From contig CAWFXC010000001.1 in NCBI GenBank assembly GCA_963819735.1, positions 1,550,001-1,614,000 on the forward strand: a DNA stretch of 64,000 nucleotides, read 5' to 3'. A model generated the notes under the pieces. That model saw nothing but the letters and a program-made list of their open reading frames with translations. It ran no database searches and was not told where the DNA came from. This DNA comes from CAWFXC01 sp963819735 (GTDB taxonomy: Bacteria; Actinomycetota; Acidimicrobiia; IMCC26256; DASPTH01). A program made the position numbers and the translations under genes. Positions within the stretch are counted from its first letter, which is position 1; each line of letters begins with the position of its first letter. Below, in pieces: positions 1 through 13,103 of the stretch.

Positions 1-738
1 CGACCACACCACCGGCTGCGCGGCGGGAGTCGCGGCGGCGTTCCCCACGTCCGTCGTCGTGCTGTCCTGCGCGCTGCCGATCGCGGTTCCGGTCGGCGAG
101 TGATCCGCGTGGGTGGCGGCGATGGTCGGTGCGCCGGCCGCCGACGCGGGCTGGTTCCCGGCGAGCTTGAGCCCGCCTCCGAACAGGCCGGCACCCATGG
201 CGATGCCCACCGCCGGGATCAGGAGCTTGCGGCGGAAGAGCACCGCGCGCATGGCGGCGGCCTCTTCGCGGTCGACGTCGATGAGCTCGATCAGACGCTG
301 CTCGATCGCGTCGGGGGTACCGCCCAGGATCTGGGCCAGGCCGTCGAGGTCCTCGTCGCGCAACGGGATCCACGCGCCGGGCTCGGTGTCGCGCAGCTCG
401 TAGAGCAGCCCGAGGTACCCCTTGAGCACCTCGTCGGAATGGGGATCCCTCGACCGCATGGCGCGGCTCGCCCCGCTCACCTGCAGGATCTGGTCCTCGA
501 AGGTCACCGGTGTCGTGAGGCGCGGCGGCACCAGCATCTCGACCGGGCAGGCGTACGCCGCGGCCAGCGCCGCGGCCACCGACGGACTGGCTTGCACCTT
601 GCCGGACTCGAGTGCCTTCAGTTCGGAGCGCGAGATTCCGGCGTCGCGCGCCGTCTGCCGCCGGCTCAGGCCGGCATGGCGGCGCGCCGCGCGGAGGGAT
701 TTGCCGACTCGAGCGGCCGGAATCTCGCGTGACGCCAT
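1..738 (-). CDS. XRE-type HTH regulator with one membrane segment (C-terminus outside window)
   Basis: The frame is open for 246 codons from ATG at 738 down to base 1, so the 3' end lies outside the window. Residues about 8-60 look like a Cro/C1-type helix-turn-helix (RAARRHAGLSRRQTARDAG, then a second helix ending LESGK). Residues about 100-165 are a charged linker. Residues about 171-192 are a hydrophobic, glycine-rich membrane segment, followed by an Ala/Ser/Thr-rich, presumably extracytoplasmic tail. The order HTH, linker, single TM, low-complexity exterior suggests a membrane-bound regulator or a RodZ-like scaffold; which one cannot be decided without the missing C-terminus. It is divergent from dcd, with about 105 bp between the two starts. 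Confidence 0.75.
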   Translation of the reverse strand, partial: MASREIPAARVGKSLRAARRHAGLSRRQTARDAGISRSELKALESGKVQASPSVAAALAAAYACPVEMLVPPRLTTPVTFEDQILQVSGASRAMRSRDPHSDEVLKGYLGLLYELRDTEPGAWIPLRDEDLDGLAQILGGTPDAIEQRLIELIDVDREEAAAMRAVLFRRKLLIPAVGIAMGAGLFGGGLKLAGNQPASAAGAPTIAATHADHSPTGTAIGSAQDSTTTDVGNAAATPAAQPVVWS

Positions 739-843
739 CGCAGATGATCGGCACCCGGTGCGGAATCTGAAGATCCATTCGTCCGAAGCGTTTCAGCGTC
801 GGCCCCGATTCCGCCGACCGCCGGCCCGGTAGGATCCCGCTCC

Positions 844-1418
844 GTGATCCTGTCCGATGTCACCATCCGCGAGGAGCTCGCGGCGGGTCGAATCCTCATC
901 GACCCCCTCGACGAGCGCGTCGATCCAACCCTCGTCGGTGGATCTCCACTGCGATTCGCTGTTCCGCGTGTTCCGCAACGACACCACGCCGTTCATCGAT
1001 CCCAAGCTGTCGCAGGAAGATCTCACCGAGCTGGTCGAGGTCGACCGAAGGCGGCGCGTTCATCCTCCACCCGGGAGAGTTCGTCCTCGGCTCCACCCTC
1101 GAACGCGTCGCGCTGCCCGACGACCTCGTCGCCCGGCTCGAGGGCAAGAGCTCGCTCGGGCGCCTCGGTCTGCTCATCCACAGCACCGCCGGGTTCGTCG
1201 ACGCCGGCTGGGACGGCCACCTCACCCTCGAACTGTCGAACGTCGCCAATCTCCCGATCGCGCTCTACCCGGGGATGAAGATCGGCCAGATCTCGTTTCT
1301 CCGCATGACGACCGCGGCCGAGAACCCGTACGGCAGCAAGAGCACGGGTTCGAAGTACCAGGGCCAGCGCGGCCCCACGCCCTCGCGCTACTACCTCAAC
1401 TTTCCTGCGAGCGAGTGA
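844..1418 (+). CDS. dcd: dCTP deaminase, frameshifted twice in this sequence
   Basis: Read across three frames, this encodes a protein of about 190 aa matching dCTP deaminase, which makes dUTP for dTMP synthesis. It starts at GTG 844 (ILSDVTIREELAAGRILIDP). It then needs a +1 shift near 916 to read QPSSVDL and LFRVF, and another near 1046 to read AFILHPGEFVLGSTLE. It continues through GKSSLGRLGLL, ELSNVANLPI, PGMKIGQ and the C-terminal YQGQRGPTPSRYYLNF. Family motifs and spacing are intact once one base is dropped at each site, so the breaks look like sequence errors. The final TGA overlaps the GTG of tag (GTGA), which implies translational coupling. Identity is firm; the broken state is doubtful. 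Confidence 0.85.
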
Positions 1419-1993
1419 CCGATCGCCCGTCGCCGGAGCTGCCCCGCTGTGCGTGGGCCGGTACCGACCCGCTCATGGTGGCGTACCACGACGACGACTG
1501 GGGCGTCCCCACCCACGACGACGCCGCACTGTTCGAGCTCGTGACCCTCGAAGGCGCGCAGGCCGGTCTGAGTTGGAGCACGATCCTGCGCAAACGCGAC
1601 GGTTACCGCGCCGCCTTCGCGCGCTTCGACCCCGTGAAGGTGGCGCGCTTCACCGACCGCGACGTCGAGCGCCTGTTGGGCGACGCCTCGATCGTGCGCC
1701 ACCGGGGAAAGATCGAGTCGACCATCGCGAACGCACACGCGATCCGCGCGGTGCAGAAGGAGCGCGGGAGCTTCGACGCGTACGTCTGGGAGTTCGTCGG
1801 CGGCGCGCCGATCATCGGCCGCTTCCGCAGTGTCGGCGAGCTCCCTGCCGTCACCGACGAGTCGAAGGCGTTGAGCAAGGACCTGAAACGGCGCGGCTTC
1901 CGCTTCGTGGGGCCCACGACTGCCTACGCGTTCATGCAGGCGGCCGGGCTCGCCGACGATCACGTCGTCGGGTGCTTCCGCTACCGCGGCTGA
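1415..1993 (+). CDS. tag: DNA-3-methyladenine glycosylase I
   Basis: 192 aa, the usual size for Tag, which removes N3-methyladenine from alkylated DNA in base-excision repair. The N-terminal part has CAWAGTDPLMVAYHDDDWG, and the first of the family's zinc ligands is this Cys. The core reads LFELVTLEGAQAGLSW, with the Glu and Trp of the base-binding pocket. The C-terminal VGPTTAYAFMQAAGLADDH is the hallmark end of the family and carries the remaining His ligand. GTG at 1415 was chosen because it overlaps the dcd stop by 4 nt and precedes the conserved region closely; no in-frame alternative fits better. It converges with the gene at 2006 with only 12 bp between stops. Confidence 0.93.
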   Translation: MTDRPSPELPRCAWAGTDPLMVAYHDDDWGVPTHDDAALFELVTLEGAQAGLSWSTILRKRDGYRAAFARFDPVKVARFTDRDVERLLGDASIVRHRGKIESTIANAHAIRAVQKERGSFDAYVWEFVGGAPIIGRFRSVGELPAVTDESKALSKDLKRRGFRFVGPTTAYAFMQAAGLADDHVVGCFRYRG

Positions 1994-2005
1994 CCGCGCC
2001 CTCGG

Positions 2006-4225
2006 CTACACGCCCGGGTTGAACTCCGCGGCGATCGGCGCGGGGGCGTTCTCGCCCGCCTCGATCGCCTCGATGAGGAGTTCGGCGATGTCCTGGACCT
2101 TGACGTCCTCGTCGCGGCCCTTCTCCTTCACCCCGTCGTCCATCATCACGTAGCAGAACGGGCACGCGACCGCGATCCGCTGGGCCCCCGTCGCCAGCGC
2201 CTCCTCGGTGCGTTCGACGTTGACCTTCTTGCCGATGCGCTCTTCCATCCACATGCGCGCGCCGCCGGCCCCGCAGCACATGCCCGTGGTGCCGTTGCGC
2301 GGCATCTCGACGATGTCGATGCCGGCCAGCGAGCCGATCACGTTGCGCGGCGCGAGGTAGACGTCGTTGTGGCGGCCGAGGTAGCAGCTGTCGTGATACG
2401 TCACCCGCTCGTCGAGGGTGGCACCTGCCAACGAGAGCCGGCCGTCGGCGACGAGCTGGCTCAAGAGCTGCGAATGGTGCACCACCTTGTAGTTGCCGCC
2501 GAGCTGCGGGTACTCGTTCTTGAGCGTGTTGAAGCAGTGCGGGCACTGCGTGATGATCTTCTTCACCGCGAGGCCGTCGAGCGATTCGATGTTCTGCATC
2601 GCCAGCATCTGGAAGATGTATTCGTTGCCCGAGCGCCGCGCCGGGTCGCCGGTGCAGAGCTCGCTCGGGCCGAGGATGGCGAAGTCGATGCCCGCGCGCT
2701 GCAACAGCTTCGCCACCGCGCGGCTGGTCTTCTTGTTGCGGTCGTCGAAGGACCCGGCGCAGCCGATCCAGTAGAGGTACTCGTGGTCGAGCTCACCGGC
2801 ACCGGCGTCGACGATGTCGACGCCTTCGAGGCCGGCGGCCCAGTCGCCCCGCTCGCCCTGGTTCATGCCGTAGACGTTCGACGAGTTCTCCATCGACCGG
2901 TACGTGTTCCCGAGCTCGGCGGGGAAGTCGCTCTCCATGAGCGACTTGTAACGCCGCATGTCGAGGATCTTGTCGAGGATCTCGATGTTGACCGGGCAGA
3001 TCTCGTCGCACGCCTTGCACGACGTGCAACTCCACAGCTCTTCCGACGTGATGCGCTCGAACACCGAGTCGGCGGTGATGGTGATGCCGCGCGCGGTGCC
3101 GACGGGCGGGTTCACGACAGGATCGCCGGTCGCCGCCATCACCTCGCCGACCTTCAACACGATCTCGCGCGGGTCGAGCGGCTTCCCCGTCGCGTGCGCC
3201 GGACACACCGACGTGCAGCGCCCGCAGACCGTGCACGCGTCGGTGTCGAAGAGCTGCTTCCAGGTGAAGTCCTCGACCGTGGCCGCGCCGAACGTCTCGA
3301 GCTCGGTCTCCATGAGGTTCGGCATCGGCTTCATCGCGCCCTTGGGCCGTCCGCTGTCGCGCAGGTACATGTTCATCGGCGACGTGATCATGTGGCGGAG
3401 CTTCGTGGTGGGCAGGATGATGAGGAAGGCCACGAAGGCGGCGAAGTGGATGCCCCAGAGCCACTGGTGGGCGTCCTGGATCGACGAGAACGACCAGCTG
3501 CTGAACAGCGACGACAGCGGATAGCCGATGAACGACCACTTCTCGAAGTCGGGACGGCCGAGCGACGCGATCCGGAAGGCCTCGGTGAAGAAGCCGGTCA
3601 CCGCGATCACGAGGAACATGATGAGGATGACCGCGTCCTCGGGCTTGGTCTTGATCCGGATGCGGTAGGGCCGTTCGATGTAACGCCGGGCGAGCGCCCA
3701 CGCGATTCCGATGGTGAACACCACACCGGCGAGGTCGGCGGCGAACGCGTATCCCTCGTAGACGCCGCCGTGGAGGAACTTCAGGTTGTCGGGGAGCTGG
3801 TGGTCGAGTTCGAGCACCACCGTGGCGATGAAGAGCCACATGAACCCGAAATAGATGAACGAGTGCATGAGGCCGGCGGCGGGGTCGCGCAGCAGCGTCT
3901 GCATCCAGACGCCGGCCCGGAAGTCGCGCATGCGGCGGTGCAGGTTCCGCTTCGTGGTGCGGCGGTCGTCGGCCGCGCCCCGCTCGTAGTTGCGGACGCG
4001 CTGGCTCACCAGCCACGCGCACACGAACAACATGACCGCCGCGGTCACGTAGAACGCCCAGTACATGGCGTCGGGGATGCCCCCGAACGGCTCACGGGAG
4101 ATGTTGGAGTGGTCGGTCCACTCCGTGATGCGCGGCGCGATGCCGGACACGAGGGTGCCGAGCGCGACGAGGGCGCCCACGACCAGGACGAGCTGATGCG
4201 GCTTGGGCAGCTTCAGTCGACGCAC
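2006..4225 (-). CDS. EtfD-like membrane Fe-S oxidoreductase (ETF:quinone oxidoreductase type)
   Basis: 739 aa in three parts. The first third has several hydrophobic helices resembling the nitrate reductase gamma/NarI cytochrome b fold, with membrane histidines (for example LMHSFIYFGF and QDAHQWLWGIHF). Near the middle are two 4Fe-4S motifs, CTVCGRCTSVCP and CTSCKACDEICP. The last third carries two cysteine-rich CCG-type repeats (WIGCAGSF, CPHCFNTL, TYHDSCYLGRHN, MCCGAGG, CPFCYVMM) as in HdrB and GlcF. This architecture matches the actinobacterial EtfD family (Rv0338c of M. tuberculosis), which passes electrons from acyl-CoA dehydrogenases via ETF to menaquinone. No etfAB is nearby. A generic heterodisulfide-reductase-like function is the alternative. 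Confidence 0.85.
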   Translation of the reverse strand: MRRLKLPKPHQLVLVVGALVALGTLVSGIAPRITEWTDHSNISREPFGGIPDAMYWAFYVTAAVMLFVCAWLVSQRVRNYERGAADDRRTTKRNLHRRMRDFRAGVWMQTLLRDPAAGLMHSFIYFGFMWLFIATVVLELDHQLPDNLKFLHGGVYEGYAFAADLAGVVFTIGIAWALARRYIERPYRIRIKTKPEDAVILIMFLVIAVTGFFTEAFRIASLGRPDFEKWSFIGYPLSSLFSSWSFSSIQDAHQWLWGIHFAAFVAFLIILPTTKLRHMITSPMNMYLRDSGRPKGAMKPMPNLMETELETFGAATVEDFTWKQLFDTDACTVCGRCTSVCPAHATGKPLDPREIVLKVGEVMAATGDPVVNPPVGTARGITITADSVFERITSEELWSCTSCKACDEICPVNIEILDKILDMRRYKSLMESDFPAELGNTYRSMENSSNVYGMNQGERGDWAAGLEGVDIVDAGAGELDHEYLYWIGCAGSFDDRNKKTSRAVAKLLQRAGIDFAILGPSELCTGDPARRSGNEYIFQMLAMQNIESLDGLAVKKIITQCPHCFNTLKNEYPQLGGNYKVVHHSQLLSQLVADGRLSLAGATLDERVTYHDSCYLGRHNDVYLAPRNVIGSLAGIDIVEMPRNGTTGMCCGAGGARMWMEERIGKKVNVERTEEALATGAQRIAVACPFCYVMMDDGVKEKGRDEDVKVQDIAELLIEAIEAGENAPAPIAAEFNPGV

Positions 4226-4282
4226 GAGCGCCCTTTCGACGGGAACGCGGGGAAAGTTACCGCGGCCTCGAGCGGCGGGTCG

Positions 4283-4705
4283 CTATCCGACGGTCTTGGC
4301 GTCTTCCTGGCGCAGGCGGCGAGCCAGGCCGGCGAGCAGCTTCTTCGAGAATCCGGGGATGGCCAGGAGCTCGTCGAAGGCGCGTTGGCTCAGTTTCGCC
4401 AGCTCCATCGGCGCCTCCGCGATCACGCTGGCGTTGCGCGGCGCCCGGTCGAGCAGCGCGAGATCACCGAAGAACGCGCCCGCGCCGAGGGTCGCGACCT
4501 GCCGTCCGTGGCGCTCCACCCGCGCCCGGCCGTCGATGATCACGAAGAACTCGCTGCCCGCCGCGCCCTCGGTCACGAGCACCTTCCCGGCGGGGACGCT
4601 GACCTGCTCGGCGCTCTTCGCCACGAGTTGCAGCTCGCGCTTCGAGCAGGCGGAGAAGAGGGGGACGCGGGCGAGGGTCTCGACGAACGGATCGGAGCGG
4701 GCCAC
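4283..4705 (-). CDS. Cyclic-nucleotide-binding (CNB) domain protein
   Basis: About 140 aa if begun at GTG 4705; the frame stays open upstream to 4912, but that extension is low-complexity and overlaps the dnaK control region. The body is one CNB/Crp-type beta-barrel: LARVPLFSACSKRELQLVA, then VPAGKVLVTEGAAGSEFFVI, then GAFFGDLALLDRAPRNASV, which is the phosphate-binding cassette (GxxxGDLALLDxxxRxAxV), followed by short C-terminal helices. No DNA-binding or catalytic domain follows. It therefore probably acts as a stand-alone sensor or partner protein. The gene upstream on this strand is the dnaK promoter region, and downstream is EtfD. A related single-domain protein lies at 35922-36368. Confidence 0.75.
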   Translation of the reverse strand: MARSDPFVETLARVPLFSACSKRELQLVAKSAEQVSVPAGKVLVTEGAAGSEFFVIIDGRARVERHGRQVATLGAGAFFGDLALLDRAPRNASVIAEAPMELAKLSQRAFDELLAIPGFSKKLLAGLARRLRQEDAKTVG

Positions 4706-4832
4706 GGCCAGGAATCTACGAGATGCAGGGGCGGCGTGCTCCGGCGCGGCAACCAGTGCGCCCCAGGCTCGGGCTGCCCCTGAGGACTTCCGGGGGAATT
4801 CAAGGACCAGGAATGGATTGCCGATGAGGAAA

Positions 4833-4853
4833 GTTGATAGCTTCGTACTCAAG
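4833..4853. promoter_or_regulatory. HAIR-type HspR operator upstream of dnaK
   Basis: The site reads GTTGATA, seven bases (gcttcgt), then ACTCAAG. The right half equals the classical Streptomyces/Mycobacterium HAIR half-site (CTTGAGT-N7-ACTCAAG); the left half keeps only TTGA. It lies about 130 bp before the dnaK ATG, in the only long gap of the chaperone region. hspR is encoded in the same operon, so autoregulation under heat stress is the natural inference. Confidence 0.7.
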
Positions 4854-4983
4854 GTTCTGGTGTCCCCGACCTGCAAGGTCGTCTTCCGACGCCGGAGACC
4901 CCCGAATCCCAAGAAAACGCCCCGAATCTCAGTCCGTCAGACAGCCCGGTGATCAACCGGGAGAAAGCCAGGAGGCAGTCCCC

Positions 4984-6830
<1,847 letters not shown>

Positions 6831-6834
<4 letters not shown>

Positions 6835-7382
6835 GTCAGCAGGACGAGTTCGGCGCGGCCACGCCCGGCTTCGCCACTGACGACATGAGTGAGGATCTCG
6901 ACGAGGCCGCAGCCGCGGCCCTCGTCGAGACCGACCTCGCCCAGCTGCAGGACGAGCGGACGGAGCTGGTCGACACGCTGCGGCGCGTCCAGGCCGACTT
7001 CGAGAACTACCGCAAGCGCACGCAGCGCGACCAGTCGGTCCTGGTCGAGCGGGCCACGGAGCGGCTGGTCGCCGAGCTCCTGCCCGTACTCGACTCGTTC
7101 GACGGCGCGCTCGGGAGCTTCGGTGGGGTCGACACGCCCGAACTCGAGAAGGTGCGCAACGGCGTCGTCGGTATCCGCACGCAGCTGGTCACCGTGTTGG
7201 AGCGCGCCGGCCTCGAGCGCATGGAGGCCGACGGCACCACCTTCGACCCCAACGAGCACGAAGCCGTGATGCAGGACTCCGGCGCCGGCGAGCCGCGTGT
7301 CGCCGAGACCATGCGCACCGGGTACCGGCTGAAGGGTCGCGTCCTGCGGCCCGCGATGGTGCGAGTCACGCACGAAGCATGA
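6831..7382 (+). CDS. grpE: Nucleotide exchange factor GrpE
   Basis: 183 aa. ATG at 6831 overlaps the dnaK TGA by 4 nt. The first 45 residues are acidic and probably flexible. They lead into the long helix (LQDERTELVDTLRRVQADFENYRKRTQRDQ), the four-helix dimer region and the beta-wing with the family signature ending GYRLKGRVLRPAMVRV. GrpE releases ADP from DnaK. The order dnaK-grpE-dnaJ with overlap or 18-bp spacing indicates one transcript controlled from the site at 4833. Confidence 0.97.
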
Positions 7383-7400
7383 TCACGAGGAACTGAGCGA

Positions 7401-8573
7401 ATGGCACCCCAGAGGGAGTGGTTCGACAAGGACTACTACGCGGAGCTCGGAGTCGCGTCTGACGCGACCGAGAAGGAGATCACGCGCGCCTATCGCAAGC
7501 TGGCGAAGCAGTACCACCCTGATGCCAACTCCGGCGACAGGGACGCGGAGGAGCGCTTCAAGGAGATCTCGTCGGCGCACGACGTGCTCGGCGACGCGGC
7601 GAAGCGCAAGGAGTACGACGAGGTTCGTCAGATGGTCGCATCCGGCGCCCGTCCCGGCGCCGGTGGCTTCCCGGGCGGCGGCTTCGGTGGTGGCGGCTTC
7701 CCGGGCGGTGACGCCGGCTTCGGAGGCAACGTCCGCGTCGACGACCTCGGTGATCTGGGTGGCATCTTCGGCAACCTGTTCGGTGGTGGCCGCGGTGGTG
7801 GTCGGCGTCAGCGGGGCCCCGTCGGTCCGCAGCGTGGGAACGACATCGAGACCGAGCTCCACCTCGACTTCCTCGACGCGGTGCACGGCATCACCACCTC
7901 GGTCAACATCACGTCGGAGGCGCCCTGTCACGTGTGCAACGGCACCGGCGCCAAGCCGGGGACCGTTCCCGACGTGTGTCCCACGTGCGGTGGTTCCGGT
8001 TCGGTCGCCGTCGACCAGGGTCCGTTCTCGTTCTCGCAGGTCTGCCCCACGTGTGGCGGACGCGGCAACATCGTCAAGGACAAGTGCAAGAACTGCAAGG
8101 GTCGCGGCATCGAGGTGCGGCCGCGCACGGTCAAGGTGCGCATTCCCGCCGGGGTCGACGACGGCCAGCGGATCCGGGTCAAGGGTCGCGGCACGCCCGG
8201 CGTCAACGGCGGCCCGCCCGGCGATCTCTACGTCGTCGTGCACGTGTCGCCCCACACCGTCTTCGCCCGCAGCGGCAAGTGGGATCTCACGGTCAAGGTG
8301 CCCATCACCTTCCCGGAAGCCGCGCTCGGCGCGCAGGTGAAGGTGCCCACGCTCGACGCGCCGGTCACGGTCAAGGTGCCGCCCGGCACCCAGAGCGGCA
8401 AGACGGTTCGCGTCCGCGGCCGCGGCATCCCGCACGGGACGGGCGACCCGGGCGCGCTCCTCGTCACCTTCGACGTGGTGGTGCCCACCGCGCTCGACGA
8501 CGACGCCCGCAAGATCGTGGAGGAGTTCGCCGCCGCGCTGCCGGGCAACCCTCGCGAACACCTGGGGGTGTAG
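7401..8573 (+). CDS. dnaJ: Chaperone DnaJ
   Basis: 390 aa, full-length type I J-protein. The J domain (residues about 8-75) has YRKLAKQYHPDAN with the HPD tripeptide that stimulates DnaK ATPase. A Gly/Phe-rich linker follows (about 80-140). The four zinc-finger repeats are all intact: CHVCNGTG, CPTCGGSG, CPTCGGRG, CKNCKGRG. The C-terminal substrate-binding beta domains follow, with VPPGTQSGKTVRVRGRGIP. It starts 18 bp after grpE and is followed 3 bp later by hspR. Actinobacteria often have two dnaJ genes; this is the HspR-operon copy (DnaJ1). Confidence 0.97.
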   Translation: MAPQREWFDKDYYAELGVASDATEKEITRAYRKLAKQYHPDANSGDRDAEERFKEISSAHDVLGDAAKRKEYDEVRQMVASGARPGAGGFPGGGFGGGGFPGGDAGFGGNVRVDDLGDLGGIFGNLFGGGRGGGRRQRGPVGPQRGNDIETELHLDFLDAVHGITTSVNITSEAPCHVCNGTGAKPGTVPDVCPTCGGSGSVAVDQGPFSFSQVCPTCGGRGNIVKDKCKNCKGRGIEVRPRTVKVRIPAGVDDGQRIRVKGRGTPGVNGGPPGDLYVVVHVSPHTVFARSGKWDLTVKVPITFPEAALGAQVKVPTLDAPVTVKVPPGTQSGKTVRVRGRGIPHGTGDPGALLVTFDVVVPTALDDDARKIVEEFAAALPGNPREHLGV

Positions 8574-8576
8574 CCC

Positions 8577-8966
8577 GTGAACGACGACGACCGCGCGCTC
8601 TACATCATCTCGGTGGCGGCCGAGCTCGCCGGTGTCCATCCGCAGACCCTCCGCATCTACGAGCGCAAGGGTCTGATCGAACCCAGCCGTACCTCCGGCC
8701 GGAGCCGGCGCTACTCCGATCGCGACATCGCCCTGCTCCAGCGCATCCAGGAGCTCACCAACGACGGCGTCAGCCTGGCCGGCGTGCGCCGGATCCTGGA
8801 GCTGGAGGCGGAGTTGGCCGCGGTGCAGGGTGAGGTGTCCGAGCTCCACGAGGCCCTGGCCCGCGCCCGGGAGGAGCTCCAGAGCGCGGTGCGCGACGTC
8901 CACCGCAGCTACCGGCGCGACCTCGTGCCGGTGAGCCGGGCCGTCGTCCGCGTCCCCCGTCGCTGA
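8577..8966 (+). CDS. hspR: MerR-family heat-shock repressor HspR
   Basis: 129 aa from GTG 8577, three bases after the dnaJ stop. The N-terminal MerR-type winged HTH reads YIISVAAELAGVHPQTLRIYERKGLI, then SRRYSDRDIALLQRIQEL, the sequence expected for HspR. A coiled-coil segment (about 75-105) follows, and a short basic tail. HspR represses dnaK and clpB operons by binding HAIR repeats, with DnaK as co-repressor. Two candidate HAIR sites flank this operon, at 4833 and 9014. Confidence 0.95.
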   Translation: MNDDDRALYIISVAAELAGVHPQTLRIYERKGLIEPSRTSGRSRRYSDRDIALLQRIQELTNDGVSLAGVRRILELEAELAAVQGEVSELHEALARAREELQSAVRDVHRSYRRDLVPVSRAVVRVPRR

Positions 8967-9013
8967 TCGAGGTTCCGGCCCTGCGGCCTTGATCGCGGGC
9001 GCCCGTCCGGAAT

Positions 9014-9040
9014 AAAGTTGACAATCTCGTTGTCAACTTT
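9014..9040. promoter_or_regulatory. Perfect HAIR-like inverted repeat (HspR operator) upstream of clpB
   Basis: The arms AAAGTTGACA and TGTCAACTTT are perfectly complementary around a 7-base spacer (atctcgt). The 7-N7-7 core geometry is that of HAIR, but the half-site is GTTGACA rather than CTTGAGT. The left arm also contains a TTGACA -35-like hexamer, so binding would block promoter access directly. It is 40 bp before the clpB start. Confidence 0.78.
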
Positions 9041-9079
9041 GGAGACGGTTCACGCAACGAGACAGAAGAGGAACGACGT

Positions 9080-11659
<2,580 letters not shown>

Positions 11660-11680
11660 ACGCCGGCTCCAACGCCCGAG

Positions 11681-11724
11681 CATCTCGGAGTTGACGTACG
11701 TATGTGACGGCAAACTCCGAGATG
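11681..11724. repeat. Dispersed palindromic repeat, copy 1
   Basis: Arms CATCTCGGAGTT and AACTCCGAGATG pair perfectly over 12 bp around a 20-base loop. Related copies lie at 20812 and 39601 with the same arm sequence. It sits 21 bp after the clpB stop and could act as a terminator, although no T-run follows. See the finding on this family. Confidence 0.75.
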
Positions 11725-11810
11725 TTCCGGGGGCAGCGGGTCGACTACGATCTCCTCAACGTGACACCTTTTGTGACGTTGTTGCGCGTTCGCGTGTCCG
11801 TGAGGTTCCC

Positions 11811-13103
11811 ATGCCCGGCACGGTGATCGTCGGCACCCAGTGGGGTGACGAAGGCAAGGGTCGGTTCACCGACTACCTCGCCAAGGAGAGCGACTTCGTC
11901 GTTCGCTACCAGGGTGGGCACAACGCGGGCCACCGCATCGTGGTCGACGGCGCGGTCTTCGCGCTGCAACTCGTACCGAGCGGCGTGCTCTACCCGCACG
12001 TCACCGCGATCATCGGCAACGGCGTCGTCGTCGATCCCGCGGTGCTCATCGAAGAGCTCGACATGCTCGAGAGCAAGGGCGTGAGCACCGCGCAGGTGAA
12101 GTTGTCGGGCAACGCCCATCTGATCATGCCGTACCACCAGGAGCTCGATCGGGTGACCGAACGGTTCCTCGGCAAGAACAAGCTCGGCACCACCAAACGC
12201 GGCATCGGCCCGGCCTACGCCGACAAGGCCCTGCGCGTCGGCCTGCGGGTGCAGGACCTCCTCGACGCCAAGATCTTCCGTCAGAAGCTCGACCTCGCGC
12301 TGCGCGAGAAGAACGGCGTGCTGGCCAAGGTCTACAACCGCCTGCCGCTCGACGGCGACGAGATCTCCGCGCAGTACCTCGCGATGGTCCCGCGGCTCGA
12401 GCCCATGATCGACGACACCGTCCACATCGTGCACGAAGCGCTCGAAGCCGGGCGGCCGGTGCTGTTCGAGGGAGCCCAGGCCACCTACCTCGACCTCGAT
12501 CACGGCACCTATCCGTTCGTCACGTCGTCGAACCCTGTGGCCGGCGGCGTGTGCACCGGCGCCGGCGTCGGCCCGCGCGCCATCGAGCGGGTGATCGGCG
12601 TGGCCAAGGCCTACGTCACGCGTGTCGGCAGCGGACCGTTTCCCACCGAGCTGTTCGACGGCGACCCGGTCGGCGAGGAGCTCGTCGAGCGGGGCCACGA
12701 ATTCGGCACCAACACCGGTCGGCGGCGTCGCCCCGGTTGGCTCGATCTCGTGATGCTCCGCCACGCGGTGCGTCTCAACACCTGCACCGAGATCGCGATC
12801 ACGAAGCTCGACGTGCTCACCCCGTTCGCCGAGCTCAAGGTGTGTGTCGCGTACGAAGGCGACGACGGCACCCGCTACGACCACGTGCCGTACCACCAGT
12901 CGGTCCTGCACAAAGTGCGCCCCGTCTACGAGACGCTGTCCGGGTGGCAGTGCGACATCGACCAGTGCGGTCGGGTCGAGGACTTCCCCGCCGAAGCGCG
13001 CGAGTACCTGCGGTTCGTGGAGAAGGTCGTGGGTGTGCCGATCAGCTTCGTCGGCGTCGGCCCCGACCGCGCGCAGACGGTCGTGCTCCCCCGCGCTGCC
13101 TGA
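11811..13103 (+). CDS. purA: Adenylosuccinate synthetase
   Basis: 430 aa from ATG 11811 (the frame is open further upstream, but MPGTVIVGTQWGDEGKGR is the family start). It carries the GTP P-loop GDEGKGR, GGHNAGHRIVVDG, the catalytic His region, GTTKRGIGPAY and the substrate loop of the C-terminal third. It converts IMP plus aspartate to adenylosuccinate, the first step from IMP to AMP. purD follows directly with no gap, and the whole pur region to 23479 is on the same strand apart from two small inserts. The residue before NAG is His rather than the more usual Asn, a small variation. Confidence 0.97.
   Translation: MPGTVIVGTQWGDEGKGRFTDYLAKESDFVVRYQGGHNAGHRIVVDGAVFALQLVPSGVLYPHVTAIIGNGVVVDPAVLIEELDMLESKGVSTAQVKLSGNAHLIMPYHQELDRVTERFLGKNKLGTTKRGIGPAYADKALRVGLRVQDLLDAKIFRQKLDLALREKNGVLAKVYNRLPLDGDEISAQYLAMVPRLEPMIDDTVHIVHEALEAGRPVLFEGAQATYLDLDHGTYPFVTSSNPVAGGVCTGAGVGPRAIERVIGVAKAYVTRVGSGPFPTELFDGDPVGEELVERGHEFGTNTGRRRRPGWLDLVMLRHAVRLNTCTEIAITKLDVLTPFAELKVCVAYEGDDGTRYDHVPYHQSVLHKVRPVYETLSGWQCDIDQCGRVEDFPAEAREYLRFVEKVVGVPISFVGVGPDRAQTVVLPRAA

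Noticed and set aside
2369..4783. Long plus-strand open frame opposite the EtfD-like gene
   Set aside because: High-GC shadow frame; low-complexity Arg/His/Val sequence with no domain, while the opposite strand encodes a clear protein family.
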